A model generated the notes under the pieces. That model saw only the letters and a list, made by a program, of their open reading frames with translations, did no database searches and was not told where the DNA came from. This document shows positions 1 to 10,165 of a stretch of 64,000 nucleotides of DNA, one piece after another. Every line of letters starts with the position of its first letter. Positions within the stretch are counted from its first letter, which is position 1. Where the stretch lies: positions 1,333,001-1,397,000 of the forward strand of contig CP011020.1 in NCBI GenBank assembly GCA_001023535.1. The letters run 5' to 3'. The translations under genes and the position numbers were made by a program. The DNA comes from Pseudomonas chlororaphis (lineage in GTDB: Bacteria; Pseudomonadota; Gammaproteobacteria; Pseudomonadales; Pseudomonadaceae).

Positions 1-1
1 C

Positions 2-805
<804 letters not shown>

Positions 806-839
806 ACTGCTCCCACTCTCACTTGCTCGACCGGTCTCT

Positions 840-3800
840 ATGCCTACCCTGCGCTCCTTTTTCGCCGCCGCCCTGCTGGGCCTGAGTCTCTCCGTCTGCA
901 CCCTGCAAGCTGCCGAAGTGCCCGCCCGTGAGTCGGTGCAGGCCAACCTGGACAAGATCGCCGACCGCAAGCTGCCGGAAGCCGACCAGAAGGCCTTGCA
1001 AGCGGTGCTGCAAGGCACCCTGACCCAGCTGAACAACAAGGCGGACTACGAACAGAAGCTGCACGCCCTCAAGCAACAACTGGCCAACGCGCCGAAACAG
1101 AACATCGAAAACCAGCGCGAACTGGCCCGGCTCAAGGGCACCAGCGTGGTGCCGGTGGCGCAACGCTACGCCAACCTGCCGATCCCCCAGCTCGAACAGA
1201 TGCTCGCGGAGCGCTCCACCCAGCAGGGCGATCTGCAAAAAGCCCTGGCCGACGCCAACAGCCTGATCATCACCGCCCAGACCCGCCCCGAGCGCGCCCA
1301 GGCTGAAATTTCCAGCAGCCAGACCCGCATCCAGCAAATCAACGCCATCCTCAAAGCCGGCCGGGACGCCGGCAAGCCCCTGAGCGGCGAACAGCGCGAC
1401 CAACTCAATGCCGAACTGGCCGCGCTCAACGCCCTGATCCCGTTGCGCCGCCAGGAACTGGCCGGCAATAGCCAGTTGCAGGACCTGGGCAACGGCCAGC
1501 ATGACTTGCTCACGGAAAAGATCGACCGCATGGAGCAGGAAATCCAGGACCTGCAAAACCTGATCAACCAGAAGCGCCTGGCCCAATCCCAGGAGACGGT
1601 GACCCAGCAATCCATCGAGGCCCAGAAAGCCGGGAGCAGCAGCCTGCTGGCCACCGAAAGCGCCGCCAACCTGAAGCTTTCCGACTACCTGCTCAAGAGC
1701 ACCGACCGCCTCAACGAAGTCACCCAGCAGAACCTGCAAACCAAGCAACTGCTCGACAGCGTCACCCAGACCGACGCGGCCCTGGACGAGCAGATCAGCG
1801 TGCTCAAGGGCAGCCTGCTGCTCTCCAAGATTCTCTACAAGCAGCGCCAGACCCTGCCCCGGCTGAAGCTGGATCAGAACCTGGCCGACCAGATCGCCGA
1901 CATCCGCCTGTACCAGTTCGAAGTCAGCCAGCAGCGCGAGTTGCTGAATAACCCCAGCGCCTATGTCGACAGCCTGCTGGCGTCGCAACCGTCGGAGCAG
2001 GTCACGCCGCAACTGCGCAAGACCCTGCTGGACCTGGCCCTGACCCGCGTGGACCTGCTGGAGCGACTGAACCGTGAGCTGAGCGCGGTCCTCAACGAAT
2101 CCATCACCTTGCAGCTCAACCAGAAGCAACTGCTCAGCACCGCCCAGAACCTGCGGGCCACCCTCGAAGAGCAGATGTTCTGGATCCCCAGCAACAAGCC
2201 GCTGGACCTGGAATGGTTGCGCGCAGTGCCGGCGCGGCTGGAAAAACAGGTCGATTCGTTGCCCTGGGCCTCGAGCCTCAGCGAACTGGCCGACGGCCTG
2301 ACTCAACGGCCGCTGCTGTTCCTGCCCCTGGCGTTGCTGATCGGTGCCCTGCTGTGGCGGCGCAAGAGCCTGTACGCGCGCCTGAACAAGGTTCACCAGG
2401 ACGTCGGCCACTTCAAGCGCGACAGCCAACTGCATACCCCCCAGGCGATCCTGATCAACATTCTGCTGGCAATGCCGGTGGCTCTGGCACTGGCGCTGTG
2501 CGGCTACGCCCTGCAGATCGACGCCCGCGGCCAGAACGCCAACCTTGGCGCGGCGCTGTTGCAGATCGGCCAGGCCTGGCTGGTGTTCTACACCGCCTAT
2601 CGAGTGCTGGCGCCGGGCGGCGTAGCCGAGCTGCATTTCCGCTGGGAGAAACCCCAGGTCGAATTCCTGCAAGGCTGGATCCGCCGCCTCGGGCTGGTGG
2701 TGCTGGCGCTGGTGGCCGTGGTGGCGGTGGCCGAGTTGCAACCGGCGGCCCTGGCCGACGACGTGCTGGGCATGCCGGTGGTGCTGACCTGCTACGCGCT
2801 GATGGCGTGGCTGCTCAGCCGCTTGCTGCTCAGCAGCCCGACGCACAAGAACACCTCGCTGTTTCGCAAGGCCGTCGGGGTGATGTTCACGGCCTTGCCG
2901 ATCGCGCTGTTCGTGGCCGTGTGCTTCGGCTACTACTACACCGCGCTGAAGCTCAGCGACCGCTTGATCAACACCCTGTACCTGCTGATGTTCTGGCTGG
3001 TGATCGAAGCCACGTTCGTGCGCGGCCTGTCGGTGGCGGCGCGGCGCCTGGCCTACCAGCGCGCCCTGGCCAAGCGCCAGGCCGCCAAGGAAGCCGGCGA
3101 CGGCGAGGCGGTGGTCGAGGAACCGACGCTGGACATCGAAAAGGTCAACGAACAGTCCCTGCGCCTGATTCGCCTGGCTCTGCTGGGCGGTTTCATGGCC
3201 GCGCTGTACTGGGTCTGGTCGGACCTGATCAGCGTGTTCTCGTACCTGGACAACATCACCCTCTACGAATACACCAGCGGCACCGGCGCCAACATGAGCA
3301 TGGTGCCCATCAGCATCGGCGACATGCTCGGCGCCCTGATCATCATCGGCATCACGTTCGCCCTGGCCCGCAACCTGCCGGGCCTGTTGGAAGTCTTCGT
3401 GCTGTCGAAGCTGAACCTGGCCCAGGGCAGCGCCTATGCCACCACCACGCTGCTGTCCTATGTGATCGCCGGTGTCGGTTTCGTCACCACCCTCTCCACC
3501 CTCGGCGTGAGCTGGGACAAACTGCAATGGCTGGTGGCCGCGCTGTCGGTGGGCCTGGGCTTCGGCATGCAGGAAATCTTCGCCAACTTCATTTCCGGGA
3601 TCATGATCCTGTTCGAGCGCCCGGTGCGCATCGGCGACACCATCACCATCGGCAACCTGTCGGGCACGGTCAGCAAGATCCGCATTCGCGCCACCACCAT
3701 CACCGACTTCGACCGCAAGGACATCATTGTCCCGAACAAGACCTTCATCACCGGGCAACTGATCAACTGGTCGCTGACCGACACCGTCACCCGGGTAACC

Positions 3801-4202
3801 CTGAAACTGGGCGTCGACTACGGCTCGGACCTGGACCGTGTCCGCGAACTGCTGCTCAAGGCCGCCCGCGAAAACCCACGGGTGCTCAAGGAGCCGGAAC
3901 CGATCGTGTACTTCCTGAACTTCGGTGAAAGCACCCTGGACCACGAGTTGCGCATGCACGTGCGCGACCTCGGTGACCGCAACCCGGTGCTGGACGAGAT
4001 CAACCGCTTCATCAACCGCGAATTCAAGAAAGAGCACATCAACATTTCGTTCCGGCAGATGGAGATCTACCTGAAGAACCTGCACGGCCAGGAGTACAAG
4101 CTGGTCCCGGCCGAGCCCGACAACAAGACGCTCTCGCCCGTGCCTTCGACCGTCGCCAGCATCAAGCCGGTCCCCGAACCACCGCAACAGACACTCGACT
4201 GA
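840..4202 (+). CDS. mscK: MscK/KefA-type large mechanosensitive channel
   Basis: This 1120-residue inner-membrane protein begins with a signal peptide (hydrophobic 'AAALLGLSLSVCTLQA', cleavage near residue 26). A long Gln-rich, coiled-coil-prone periplasmic part runs to about residue 490. Roughly eleven membrane helices follow, then a MscS-type channel core at about 865-1080 that contains 'GLGFGMQEIFANF' and the beta-domain pattern 'RPVRIGDTITIG'. That layout and size match MscK/KefA, which opens on membrane tension during hypo-osmotic shock. The open frame extends farther upstream, but the ATG at 840 directly precedes the signal peptide and earlier starts would overlap nhaP2. The C-terminal tail is Pro-rich. 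Confidence 0.9.
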   Translation: MPTLRSFFAAALLGLSLSVCTLQAAEVPARESVQANLDKIADRKLPEADQKALQAVLQGTLTQLNNKADYEQKLHALKQQLANAPKQNIENQRELARLKGTSVVPVAQRYANLPIPQLEQMLAERSTQQGDLQKALADANSLIITAQTRPERAQAEISSSQTRIQQINAILKAGRDAGKPLSGEQRDQLNAELAALNALIPLRRQELAGNSQLQDLGNGQHDLLTEKIDRMEQEIQDLQNLINQKRLAQSQETVTQQSIEAQKAGSSSLLATESAANLKLSDYLLKSTDRLNEVTQQNLQTKQLLDSVTQTDAALDEQISVLKGSLLLSKILYKQRQTLPRLKLDQNLADQIADIRLYQFEVSQQRELLNNPSAYVDSLLASQPSEQVTPQLRKTLLDLALTRVDLLERLNRELSAVLNESITLQLNQKQLLSTAQNLRATLEEQMFWIPSNKPLDLEWLRAVPARLEKQVDSLPWASSLSELADGLTQRPLLFLPLALLIGALLWRRKSLYARLNKVHQDVGHFKRDSQLHTPQAILINILLAMPVALALALCGYALQIDARGQNANLGAALLQIGQAWLVFYTAYRVLAPGGVAELHFRWEKPQVEFLQGWIRRLGLVVLALVAVVAVAELQPAALADDVLGMPVVLTCYALMAWLLSRLLLSSPTHKNTSLFRKAVGVMFTALPIALFVAVCFGYYYTALKLSDRLINTLYLLMFWLVIEATFVRGLSVAARRLAYQRALAKRQAAKEAGDGEAVVEEPTLDIEKVNEQSLRLIRLALLGGFMAALYWVWSDLISVFSYLDNITLYEYTSGTGANMSMVPISIGDMLGALIIIGITFALARNLPGLLEVFVLSKLNLAQGSAYATTTLLSYVIAGVGFVTTLSTLGVSWDKLQWLVAALSVGLGFGMQEIFANFISGIMILFERPVRIGDTITIGNLSGTVSKIRIRATTITDFDRKDIIVPNKTFITGQLINWSLTDTVTRVTLKLGVDYGSDLDRVRELLLKAARENPRVLKEPEPIVYFLNFGESTLDHELRMHVRDLGDRNPVLDEINRFINREFKKEHINISFRQMEIYLKNLHGQEYKLVPAEPDNKTLSPVPSTVASIKPVPEPPQQTLD

Positions 4203-4218
4203 TCGCGGGGTGCCTTGA

Positions 4219-5703
<1,485 letters not shown>

Positions 5704-5740
5704 TGCCGTTCCACAGTAGCAATGGCATCACATAACCCCG

Positions 5741-6142
5741 TCAGATAAAGGTTTCCACCGAGACGCCGAAACGCTCGGCCAACCAACGGATCTGCCGCAC
5801 GTTGAGTTGGCGCTTGCCGCTCAGCACCTCCGACACCACCGATTGGGTACCTACCCCAGGCAGGTCGCTCTGGTTCAGCCCATGTTCACGCATCAGATAA
5901 CGCAACGTCTCGACGCCGCTGGCCTTGGGCATGGGACGATGCTGATGATCCCATGCCTCGATCCATTCGCCGATGATGTCCACCAGGCTCATAAGTGGAT
6001 GGGTTTCGTCTTCGCCGATCCGCTCCAATAATTCATCCAAGGCCCCGGCCAGCCGATCGTAATCGTCTTCACTCCTGGGTTTGCGCAGCAGAGGCGACAC
6101 AAACTCCCAATGGGCGGCGACTTGCTCAATCAGTGCACTCAT
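5741..6142 (-). CDS. higA: HigA-type antitoxin, XRE helix-turn-helix
   Basis: This 133-residue protein has an acidic N-terminal half and a C-terminal HTH (about residues 78-130) with 'GLNQSDLPGVGTQSVVSEVL', as in HigA antitoxins that bind the toxin and repress their own operon. The start chosen is ATG at 6142. It overlaps the higB stop by 4 bp (ATGA) and has a strong GGAGG seven bases upstream. A GTG 18 bases earlier is possible but lies ahead of the ribosome site. It is the second gene of a toxin-first pair, the usual order for higBA. Confidence 0.9.
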   Translation of the reverse strand: MSALIEQVAAHWEFVSPLLRKPRSEDDYDRLAGALDELLERIGEDETHPLMSLVDIIGEWIEAWDHQHRPMPKASGVETLRYLMREHGLNQSDLPGVGTQSVVSEVLSGKRQLNVRQIRWLAERFGVSVETFI

Positions 6143-6435
6143 CCCTTTTCCTCCTTCCACTTACCTTTATCGTACGCTTGATGGTCCAACACGCTCTTGA
6201 TGTACAAACGCCGGGCCCGATAGCGAACCACGGCGATCAATCGCAATTTATTGCCACCGATGTCGAACACATGGAGCGGCCCGACTTTGTCGATGGCAGG
6301 AAAAATCGACTTCATCGCTGCAAAATCGATCGGATTGTTGCGCTTGATCAACCGATACCATTGATCCAACGCGCTGGCTGAATGTGGCCATCGCTCCTTG
6401 GCCTCCCAGATACGCTTCTCAGTTATCACATGCAT
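6139..6435 (-). CDS. higB: HigB-type mRNA interferase toxin
   Basis: This small basic protein of 98 residues has the HigB pattern: an N-terminal 'HVITEKRIWEAKERWP' and 'VFDIGGNKLRLIAVVRYRARRLYIKSVLDHQAYDKGKW' in its second half, where the conserved basic residues of the RelE-like fold lie. The last motif is described here in parts. It is expected to cleave mRNA at the ribosome when not bound by HigA. It is the first gene of the pair, and higA follows with a 4-bp overlap, implying coupled translation. The pair sits alone between selO and a LysR gene, with about 200 bp of promoter region upstream and no mobile element visible next to it. Confidence 0.9.
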   Translation of the reverse strand: MHVITEKRIWEAKERWPHSASALDQWYRLIKRNNPIDFAAMKSIFPAIDKVGPLHVFDIGGNKLRLIAVVRYRARRLYIKSVLDHQAYDKGKWKEEKG

Positions 6436-6582
6436 GCAATGTCCTTATCGCACTTTGCTATAGAGGAGTTAAACATAGATCGAGCTCATCGCAAATCGCG
6501 ATAATCCCGAGTAGACAAGCGGTTGCCAAAGTGCAACTTCAGCCTAGCGACCGCAGACGCCACCCTCCGGCTGAAAATGTGA

Positions 6583-6609
6583 GCAGGTGTGAGACTTGCG
6601 CACACCTGC
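6583..6609 (-). terminator. Stem-loop after the LysR gene (weak terminator candidate)
   Basis: Nine-base perfect arms (GCAGGTGTG / CACACCTGC) surround a 9-base loop about 30 bp past the stop of the minus-strand LysR gene. Read on the minus strand, the stem is followed by TCACATTTTC, a poor but present T-rich stretch. The location fits transcription termination, but the weak U tract leaves this uncertain. Confidence 0.35.
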
Positions 6610-6638
6610 AACCCATCGAACACGCCCTGTGTTCTGCG

Positions 6639-7547
6639 CTAGGCCATGTCACTGCGACTGAATTCCTCGGCCAGGAAGTCAATCAGCGTACGCACCGACG
6701 GCAGCAACCCGCGCCGTGAGGCGAAGATCGCGTGGACGATCCCGCATTTGGGCGTCCAACCCGGCACCAGTTCCACCAGGCGACCGGCCGCCAGGTCCTC
6801 GCGCACCACCACGTTGGGCAGGTGGGCGATGCCGACGCCCGCCAGCACGGCGTGACGCAGGGCCAGCAGGTCGTCGGTGACCATGCGCGGTGCGTGACGA
6901 ATCAACGCACTGGCGCCGTCCGGGCCGAACAGCTCCCACTGGTATTCCCGCTGCGCCGAGCCCCAATGCACGCTGGGCAGCCCATTGAGGTCCGCCGGGG
7001 AAGCGGGTGACGACAAGCGCTCGCGGTACATCGGGCTGCCCACCAGGCATTGGGTGCTGTTGCCCAGCACCTTCATGACCATGTCAGTGTTTTCCAGCGG
7101 CGGGAAGCGCACCCGCAGGGCAATGTCGAACCCTTCGTGGATCAGGTCGACCCGGCGGTTGGTGCTCTCGATGAACAGCTCCACCCGCGGGTACTGGAGC
7201 ATATAGCGGGTCAGCATCGGCCCGACCCAGCTGTTGAGCAACGCCGTCGGGCAACTGATGCGCACCAGGCCCTGGGGCTCGGAGCGGTTGCGCTCGATCA
7301 CTTCGGCCGCGCTCTCGGCCTCGACCCGCATTGCCAGGCAACGCTGGTAATAGGCCTGGCCGATCTCCGTCAGCGTGCAGTGGCGGCTGGTGCGGTGGAT
7401 CAACCGCACGCCGAGCCGCTCCTCCAATTGGGCAACACGCCGGCTGAGCTTCGACTTGGGCATGTCCAGCGCCCGGCCAGCGGCGGCGAAACCACCGTGC
7501 TCCACCACTTGGGTGAAGTAGTACAGCGTGTTGAGGTCTTCGATGAT
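6639..7547 (-). CDS. LysR-family transcriptional regulator
   Basis: The protein has an N-terminal winged HTH ('FAAAGRALDMPKSKLSRRVA') and a C-terminal periplasmic-binding-like effector domain, about 302 residues in all, normal for the family. It is transcribed divergently from a YcaC-like hydrolase gene 147 bp away, the classic LysR layout, so it probably controls that gene and itself. The start is a problem. The first GTG codons in frame (7511, 7508) would remove the first helix of the DNA-binding domain. The family-typical N-terminus 'IEDLNTLYYF' is present upstream but opens with ATC ATC (7547-7542) instead of ATG ATC. A GGAG sits 4 bases before it. The upstream stop is TAG about 20 bases earlier. 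I place the start at this ATC, with doubt. Confidence 0.8.
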   Translation of the reverse strand: MIEDLNTLYYFTQVVEHGGFAAAGRALDMPKSKLSRRVAQLEERLGVRLIHRTSRHCTLTEIGQAYYQRCLAMRVEAESAAEVIERNRSEPQGLVRISCPTALLNSWVGPMLTRYMLQYPRVELFIESTNRRVDLIHEGFDIALRVRFPPLENTDMVMKVLGNSTQCLVGSPMYRERLSSPASPADLNGLPSVHWGSAQREYQWELFGPDGASALIRHAPRMVTDDLLALRHAVLAGVGIAHLPNVVVREDLAAGRLVELVPGWTPKCGIVHAIFASRRGLLPSVRTLIDFLAEEFSRSDMA

Positions 7548-7693
7548 CGTTCTCCAAATAGAACGCTAAGGCGGATTTTTGCAGTCTAGCGCATCAAAGG
7601 TGTCGCTTTTAATCTATATCCATCGCTTAGGAACACCTTCACACCCGTTAATCACGCCGAACCGATCGGCACCCAAACTTGAGAGGATTCACC

Positions 7694-8320
7694 ATGACCA
7701 CTTCCTACAACCGCCTGGACAAAGACAACGCCGCCGTTCTGCTGGTGGACCACCAGGCCGGCCTGCTGTCGCTGGTGCGCGACATCGACCCGGACCGCTT
7801 CAAGAACAACGTGCTGGCCCTGGCCGACCTGGCGAAGTACTTCGAGCTGCCGACCATCCTTACCACCAGCTTCGAAACCGGCCCCAACGGCCCGCTGATG
7901 CCTGAACTCAAGAACCTGTTCCCGGATGCGCCGTACATCGCCCGCCCCGGCCAGATCAACGCCTGGGACAACGAAGATTTCGTCAAGGCGATCAAGGCCA
8001 CCGGCAAGAAACAACTGATCATCGCCGGCGTCGTCACCGAAGTCTGCGTGGCCTTCCCGGCGCTGTCGGCCCTGGCCGAAGGTTTCGAGGTGTTCGTGGT
8101 CACCGATGCCTCCGGCACGTTCAACGAGCTGACCCGTGACTCGGCCTGGGACCGCATGTCCACCGCCGGCGCTCAATTGATGACCTGGTTCGGCCTGGCC
8201 TGCGAGCTGCATCGCGACTGGCGCAACGACGTGGAAGGGCTGGCGACGTTGTTCTCCAACCACATCCCGGACTACCGCAACCTGATGACCAGCTACAACA
8301 CACTGACCAACGCTAAATAA
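7694..8320 (+). CDS. ycaC: YcaC-like isochorismatase-family hydrolase
   Basis: This 208-residue cysteine hydrolase of the isochorismatase superfamily reads very like E. coli YcaC. Asp19 (in 'LLVDHQ'), Arg84 and Cys118 (in 'GVVTEVCVAF') occupy the positions I recall for the YcaC active site. The natural substrate of YcaC proteins is not settled; amide or imide hydrolysis is the family theme. The start is ATG 7694, with GAGAGG upstream; an in-frame TTG 15 bases earlier is less likely. A divergent LysR gene is the likely regulator. A REPIN follows the stop codon. Confidence 0.88.
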   Translation: MTTSYNRLDKDNAAVLLVDHQAGLLSLVRDIDPDRFKNNVLALADLAKYFELPTILTTSFETGPNGPLMPELKNLFPDAPYIARPGQINAWDNEDFVKAIKATGKKQLIIAGVVTEVCVAFPALSALAEGFEVFVVTDASGTFNELTRDSAWDRMSTAGAQLMTWFGLACELHRDWRNDVEGLATLFSNHIPDYRNLMTSYNTLTNAK

Positions 8321-8338
8321 CAGCGACGTCGTACACAA

Positions 8339-8427
8339 TGTGGGAGCGGGCTTGCTCGCGAAGGCGGTGTATCAGTCGACATCCAGGTGTCTGATACATC
8401 GCCTTCGCGAGCAAGCCCGCTCCCACA
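8339..8427. repeat. REPIN (paired inverted REP), GTGGGAGC type
   Basis: Two REP units in inverted orientation bound an 89-bp element. It opens with TGTGGGAGCGGGCTTGCTCG and closes with the reverse complement, the arms being nearly perfect with a short unrelated centre. This is the commonest Pseudomonas REP class, mobilised in trans by RAYT transposases. It lies between ycaC and trxC and may fold in the transcript. Confidence 0.92.
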
Positions 8428-8493
8428 TGGGTTTTCGGTGGTTTCTATATAGTGTTCAATCTGTGCCAATGATTTTTCCGGGAGACTGACCTG

Positions 8494-8916
8494 ATGCTGA
8501 TCCCCTGCCCCCACTGCAACGGGCTCAACCGCATACCCGCCGAACGCCTCGGCGACCAGCCCAAGTGCGGGCGGTGCAAGGCCCCCGTGCTGTCGAGCGA
8601 ACCGTTCGAACTCAAGCAAGGCGATTATGCCAGCCAGATCAAGGGCGACCTGCCGTTGTTGGTGGATGTGTGGGCCGACTGGTGTGGGCCGTGCAAGGCC
8701 TTCGCCCCCGTGTTCGAGCAAGCCGCCGCGCGACTGGTGGGCAAATGCCGGCTGGCCAAGCTCGACAGTGAGGCCAACCAGGCGTTATCGGCGCAATTGG
8801 GAATCCGCTCGATTCCCAGCCTGATTCTGTTCAAGGACGGTCGGGAAGTGGCGCGCCAGAGCGGGGCGTTCCCGTTGCCGCAACTGATGGCCTGGTTGCG
8901 CAGCCAGGGGATTTGA
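8494..8916 (+). CDS. trxC: Thioredoxin TrxC (thioredoxin 2)
   Basis: This 140-residue cytoplasmic disulfide reductase carries an N-terminal zinc ribbon, with Cys5/Cys8 and Cys25/Cys28 as the four ligands. The thioredoxin fold follows, with the active site 'WCGPC' at 63-67. This two-part layout distinguishes TrxC from TrxA. TrxC proteins reduce oxidised proteins and are often induced by peroxide through OxyR; no OxyR site could be assigned here. The ATG at 8494 has GGGAGA upstream. REPINs lie on both sides of the gene. Confidence 0.96.
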   Translation: MLIPCPHCNGLNRIPAERLGDQPKCGRCKAPVLSSEPFELKQGDYASQIKGDLPLLVDVWADWCGPCKAFAPVFEQAAARLVGKCRLAKLDSEANQALSAQLGIRSIPSLILFKDGREVARQSGAFPLPQLMAWLRSQGI

Positions 8917-8937
8917 AGCCACCTCATTGTGGGAGCG

Positions 8938-9016
8938 GGCTTGCTCGCGAATACGCTATGTCATCCAAAGCTTGGGTGGCTGATACACCGCATTCGCGAG
9001 CAAGCCCGCTCCCACA
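8938..9016. repeat. REPIN, GTGGGAGC type
   Basis: This 79-bp inverted pair of the same REP class as the element before trxC starts with TGTGGGAGCGGGCTTGCTCG, with its complement at the far end. It lies between the convergent trxC and parA-like genes, so it could also act as a hairpin at both transcript ends. Confidence 0.92.
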
Positions 9017-9033
9017 GAGGGTTATGCTCGGAT

Positions 9034-9804
9034 TCAGGCGCTTTCCAGCATCCCATGCAACTCGACGAACTGCTGGGTCAGCTTGTGCCGTGGGTCCAGG
9101 TGGATCAGCGGCAGGCTGGCCTGGTGGGACTCGCGCATCCGCACCGAACTGCTCAGGTACACCGGCAGCACCGGCAGGCCCTCGGCAATCAGTTCGTCCA
9201 GGATCTGCTGGGGCAGGCTGGCGCGGGCCTGGAATTGGTTCACCACGATGCCTTCGACTTCCAAGCCCTCGTTGTGGTCGTCCTTGAGCTCTTCGATTTC
9301 CGCCAGCAGGCCATACAAGGCCTGCCGGGAGAAGCTGTCGCAGTCGAAGGGTATCAATACACGATCGGCGGCAATCAACGCAGAAACCGCATAGAAGTTC
9401 AACGCCGGCGGCGTATCCAGGTAAATCCGGTCGTAGTCCTCCTCCAACTCTTCGAGCAGTTTGCGCAACTTGTTGATCTTGTGTTTCGCCTCGAGCTTGG
9501 GCTGCAAGTCCGTCAGCTCAGAGGTGGCGGTGATGACGTGCAGGTTGTCGAACGGGGTTTCGTAGATGTCCACCTTGTTCTTTTTCGAGAAGGGCCCGGA
9601 CGACAGGGTCTGCTTGAAGAAGTCGGCGATGCCCATGGGAATGTCGTCGCCCGTCAGGCCGGTCAGGTATTGGGTGGAGTTGGCCTGGGCATCCAGGTCC
9701 ACCAACAGCGTGCGATAACCCTCGCTGGCGCTGACCGCCGCCAGATTGCAGGCGATGCTGGACTTGCCCACGCCACCTTTCTGATTGAACACCACACGCC
9801 GCAT
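9034..9804 (-). CDS. Orphan ParA-family ATPase
   Basis: The protein has 256 residues with a deviant Walker A 'KGGVGKSS' at residues 9-16, Walker A' '[12 protein letters not shown]', and a Walker B-like 'IYLDTPPAL'. ParA/MinD-family ATPases position DNA or protein cargo along the nucleoid or membrane. No parB or parS-like partner lies next to it, so it is an orphan and its cargo is unknown. From memory a ParA-like gene occupies the same place in P. aeruginosa, so it is likely core rather than plasmid-derived. ATG 9804 is preceded by GGAGG; an upstream in-frame start at 9825 is less likely. Confidence 0.88.
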   Translation of the reverse strand: MRRVVFNQKGGVGKSSIACNLAAVSASEGYRTLLVDLDAQANSTQYLTGLTGDDIPMGIADFFKQTLSSGPFSKKNKVDIYETPFDNLHVITATSELTDLQPKLEAKHKINKLRKLLEELEEDYDRIYLDTPPALNFYAVSALIAADRVLIPFDCDSFSRQALYGLLAEIEELKDDHNEGLEVEGIVVNQFQARASLPQQILDELIAEGLPVLPVYLSSSVRMRESHQASLPLIHLDPRHKLTQQFVELHGMLESA

Positions 9805-9864
9805 GACAAGACCTCCGTGTATCAAAGATTCCCGAGTGTAGTTGGCCGCAGCCCCGCTTCGCTA

Positions 9865-9880
9865 CCTTCTACGTAGAAGG
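9865..9880. promoter_or_regulatory. 16-bp perfect palindrome upstream of parA-like gene
   Basis: CCTTCTACGTAGAAGG is fully self-complementary and sits 60 bp before the parA-like start codon. A dimeric repressor could bind it, but no regulator is known to me for this site. Confidence 0.45.
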
Positions 9881-10009
9881 ACTACAGCATCAGTGGCTTT
9901 TTCCAACAAGGCGACGTCCATAAGCGCCGGGAATGACAGAAAACACCGGCAGACAGGCGGGCTCCGATCACCAGAATGAGCCGTCCCTCACATTAAGCGG
10001 ACCAACCGG

Positions 10010-10032
10010 TACATTTTGCTGGGCAAAATGTA
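10010..10032. promoter_or_regulatory. Palindromic operator candidate of the APE operon
   Basis: TACATTTTGC and GCAAAATGTA form perfect 10-base arms around TGG. The site ends eight bases before the -35 box of the candidate promoter for the APE cluster, a usual place for an activator or a repressor. The regulator is not encoded next to the cluster. Confidence 0.55.
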
Positions 10033-10040
10033 ACCAGTAT

Positions 10041-10069
10041 TTGCTACAAGCCAACCGCACCGGGATAAT
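10041..10069 (+). promoter_or_regulatory. Candidate sigma70 promoter of the APE operon
   Basis: TTGCTA (-35) and GATAAT (-10) are separated by 17 bases. The -10 box ends about 97 bp before the first start codon of the cluster. It is the best promoter match seen in this intergenic region and the only one needed for the long gene row downstream. Confidence 0.55.
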
Positions 10070-10165
10070 GCGCGCCACTTGGGTCGCAGGACCGTGCAGG
10101 GTTGGACGCGGGTCAGATCGCTGACCGTGACAAATAAAAAGCCCGCAGGGGTGGGGTGAACGCTT

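Larger units (their letters stand above)
9805..10165. other. Divergent intergenic region between parA-like gene and APE cluster
   Basis: This stretch of about 360 bp has no convincing gene. It separates the minus-strand parA-like gene from the plus-strand APE operon and carries two clean palindromes (9865-9880 and 10010-10032) and a good sigma70-like promoter (10041-10069), each listed separately. A 63-codon frame at 9933-10124 overlaps these sites and has no family features. Confidence 0.7.

Noticed and set aside
8339..9016. Repeated palindromes as a CRISPR array
   Set aside because: There are only paired inverted REP units, no regular direct repeats with spacers and no cas genes.
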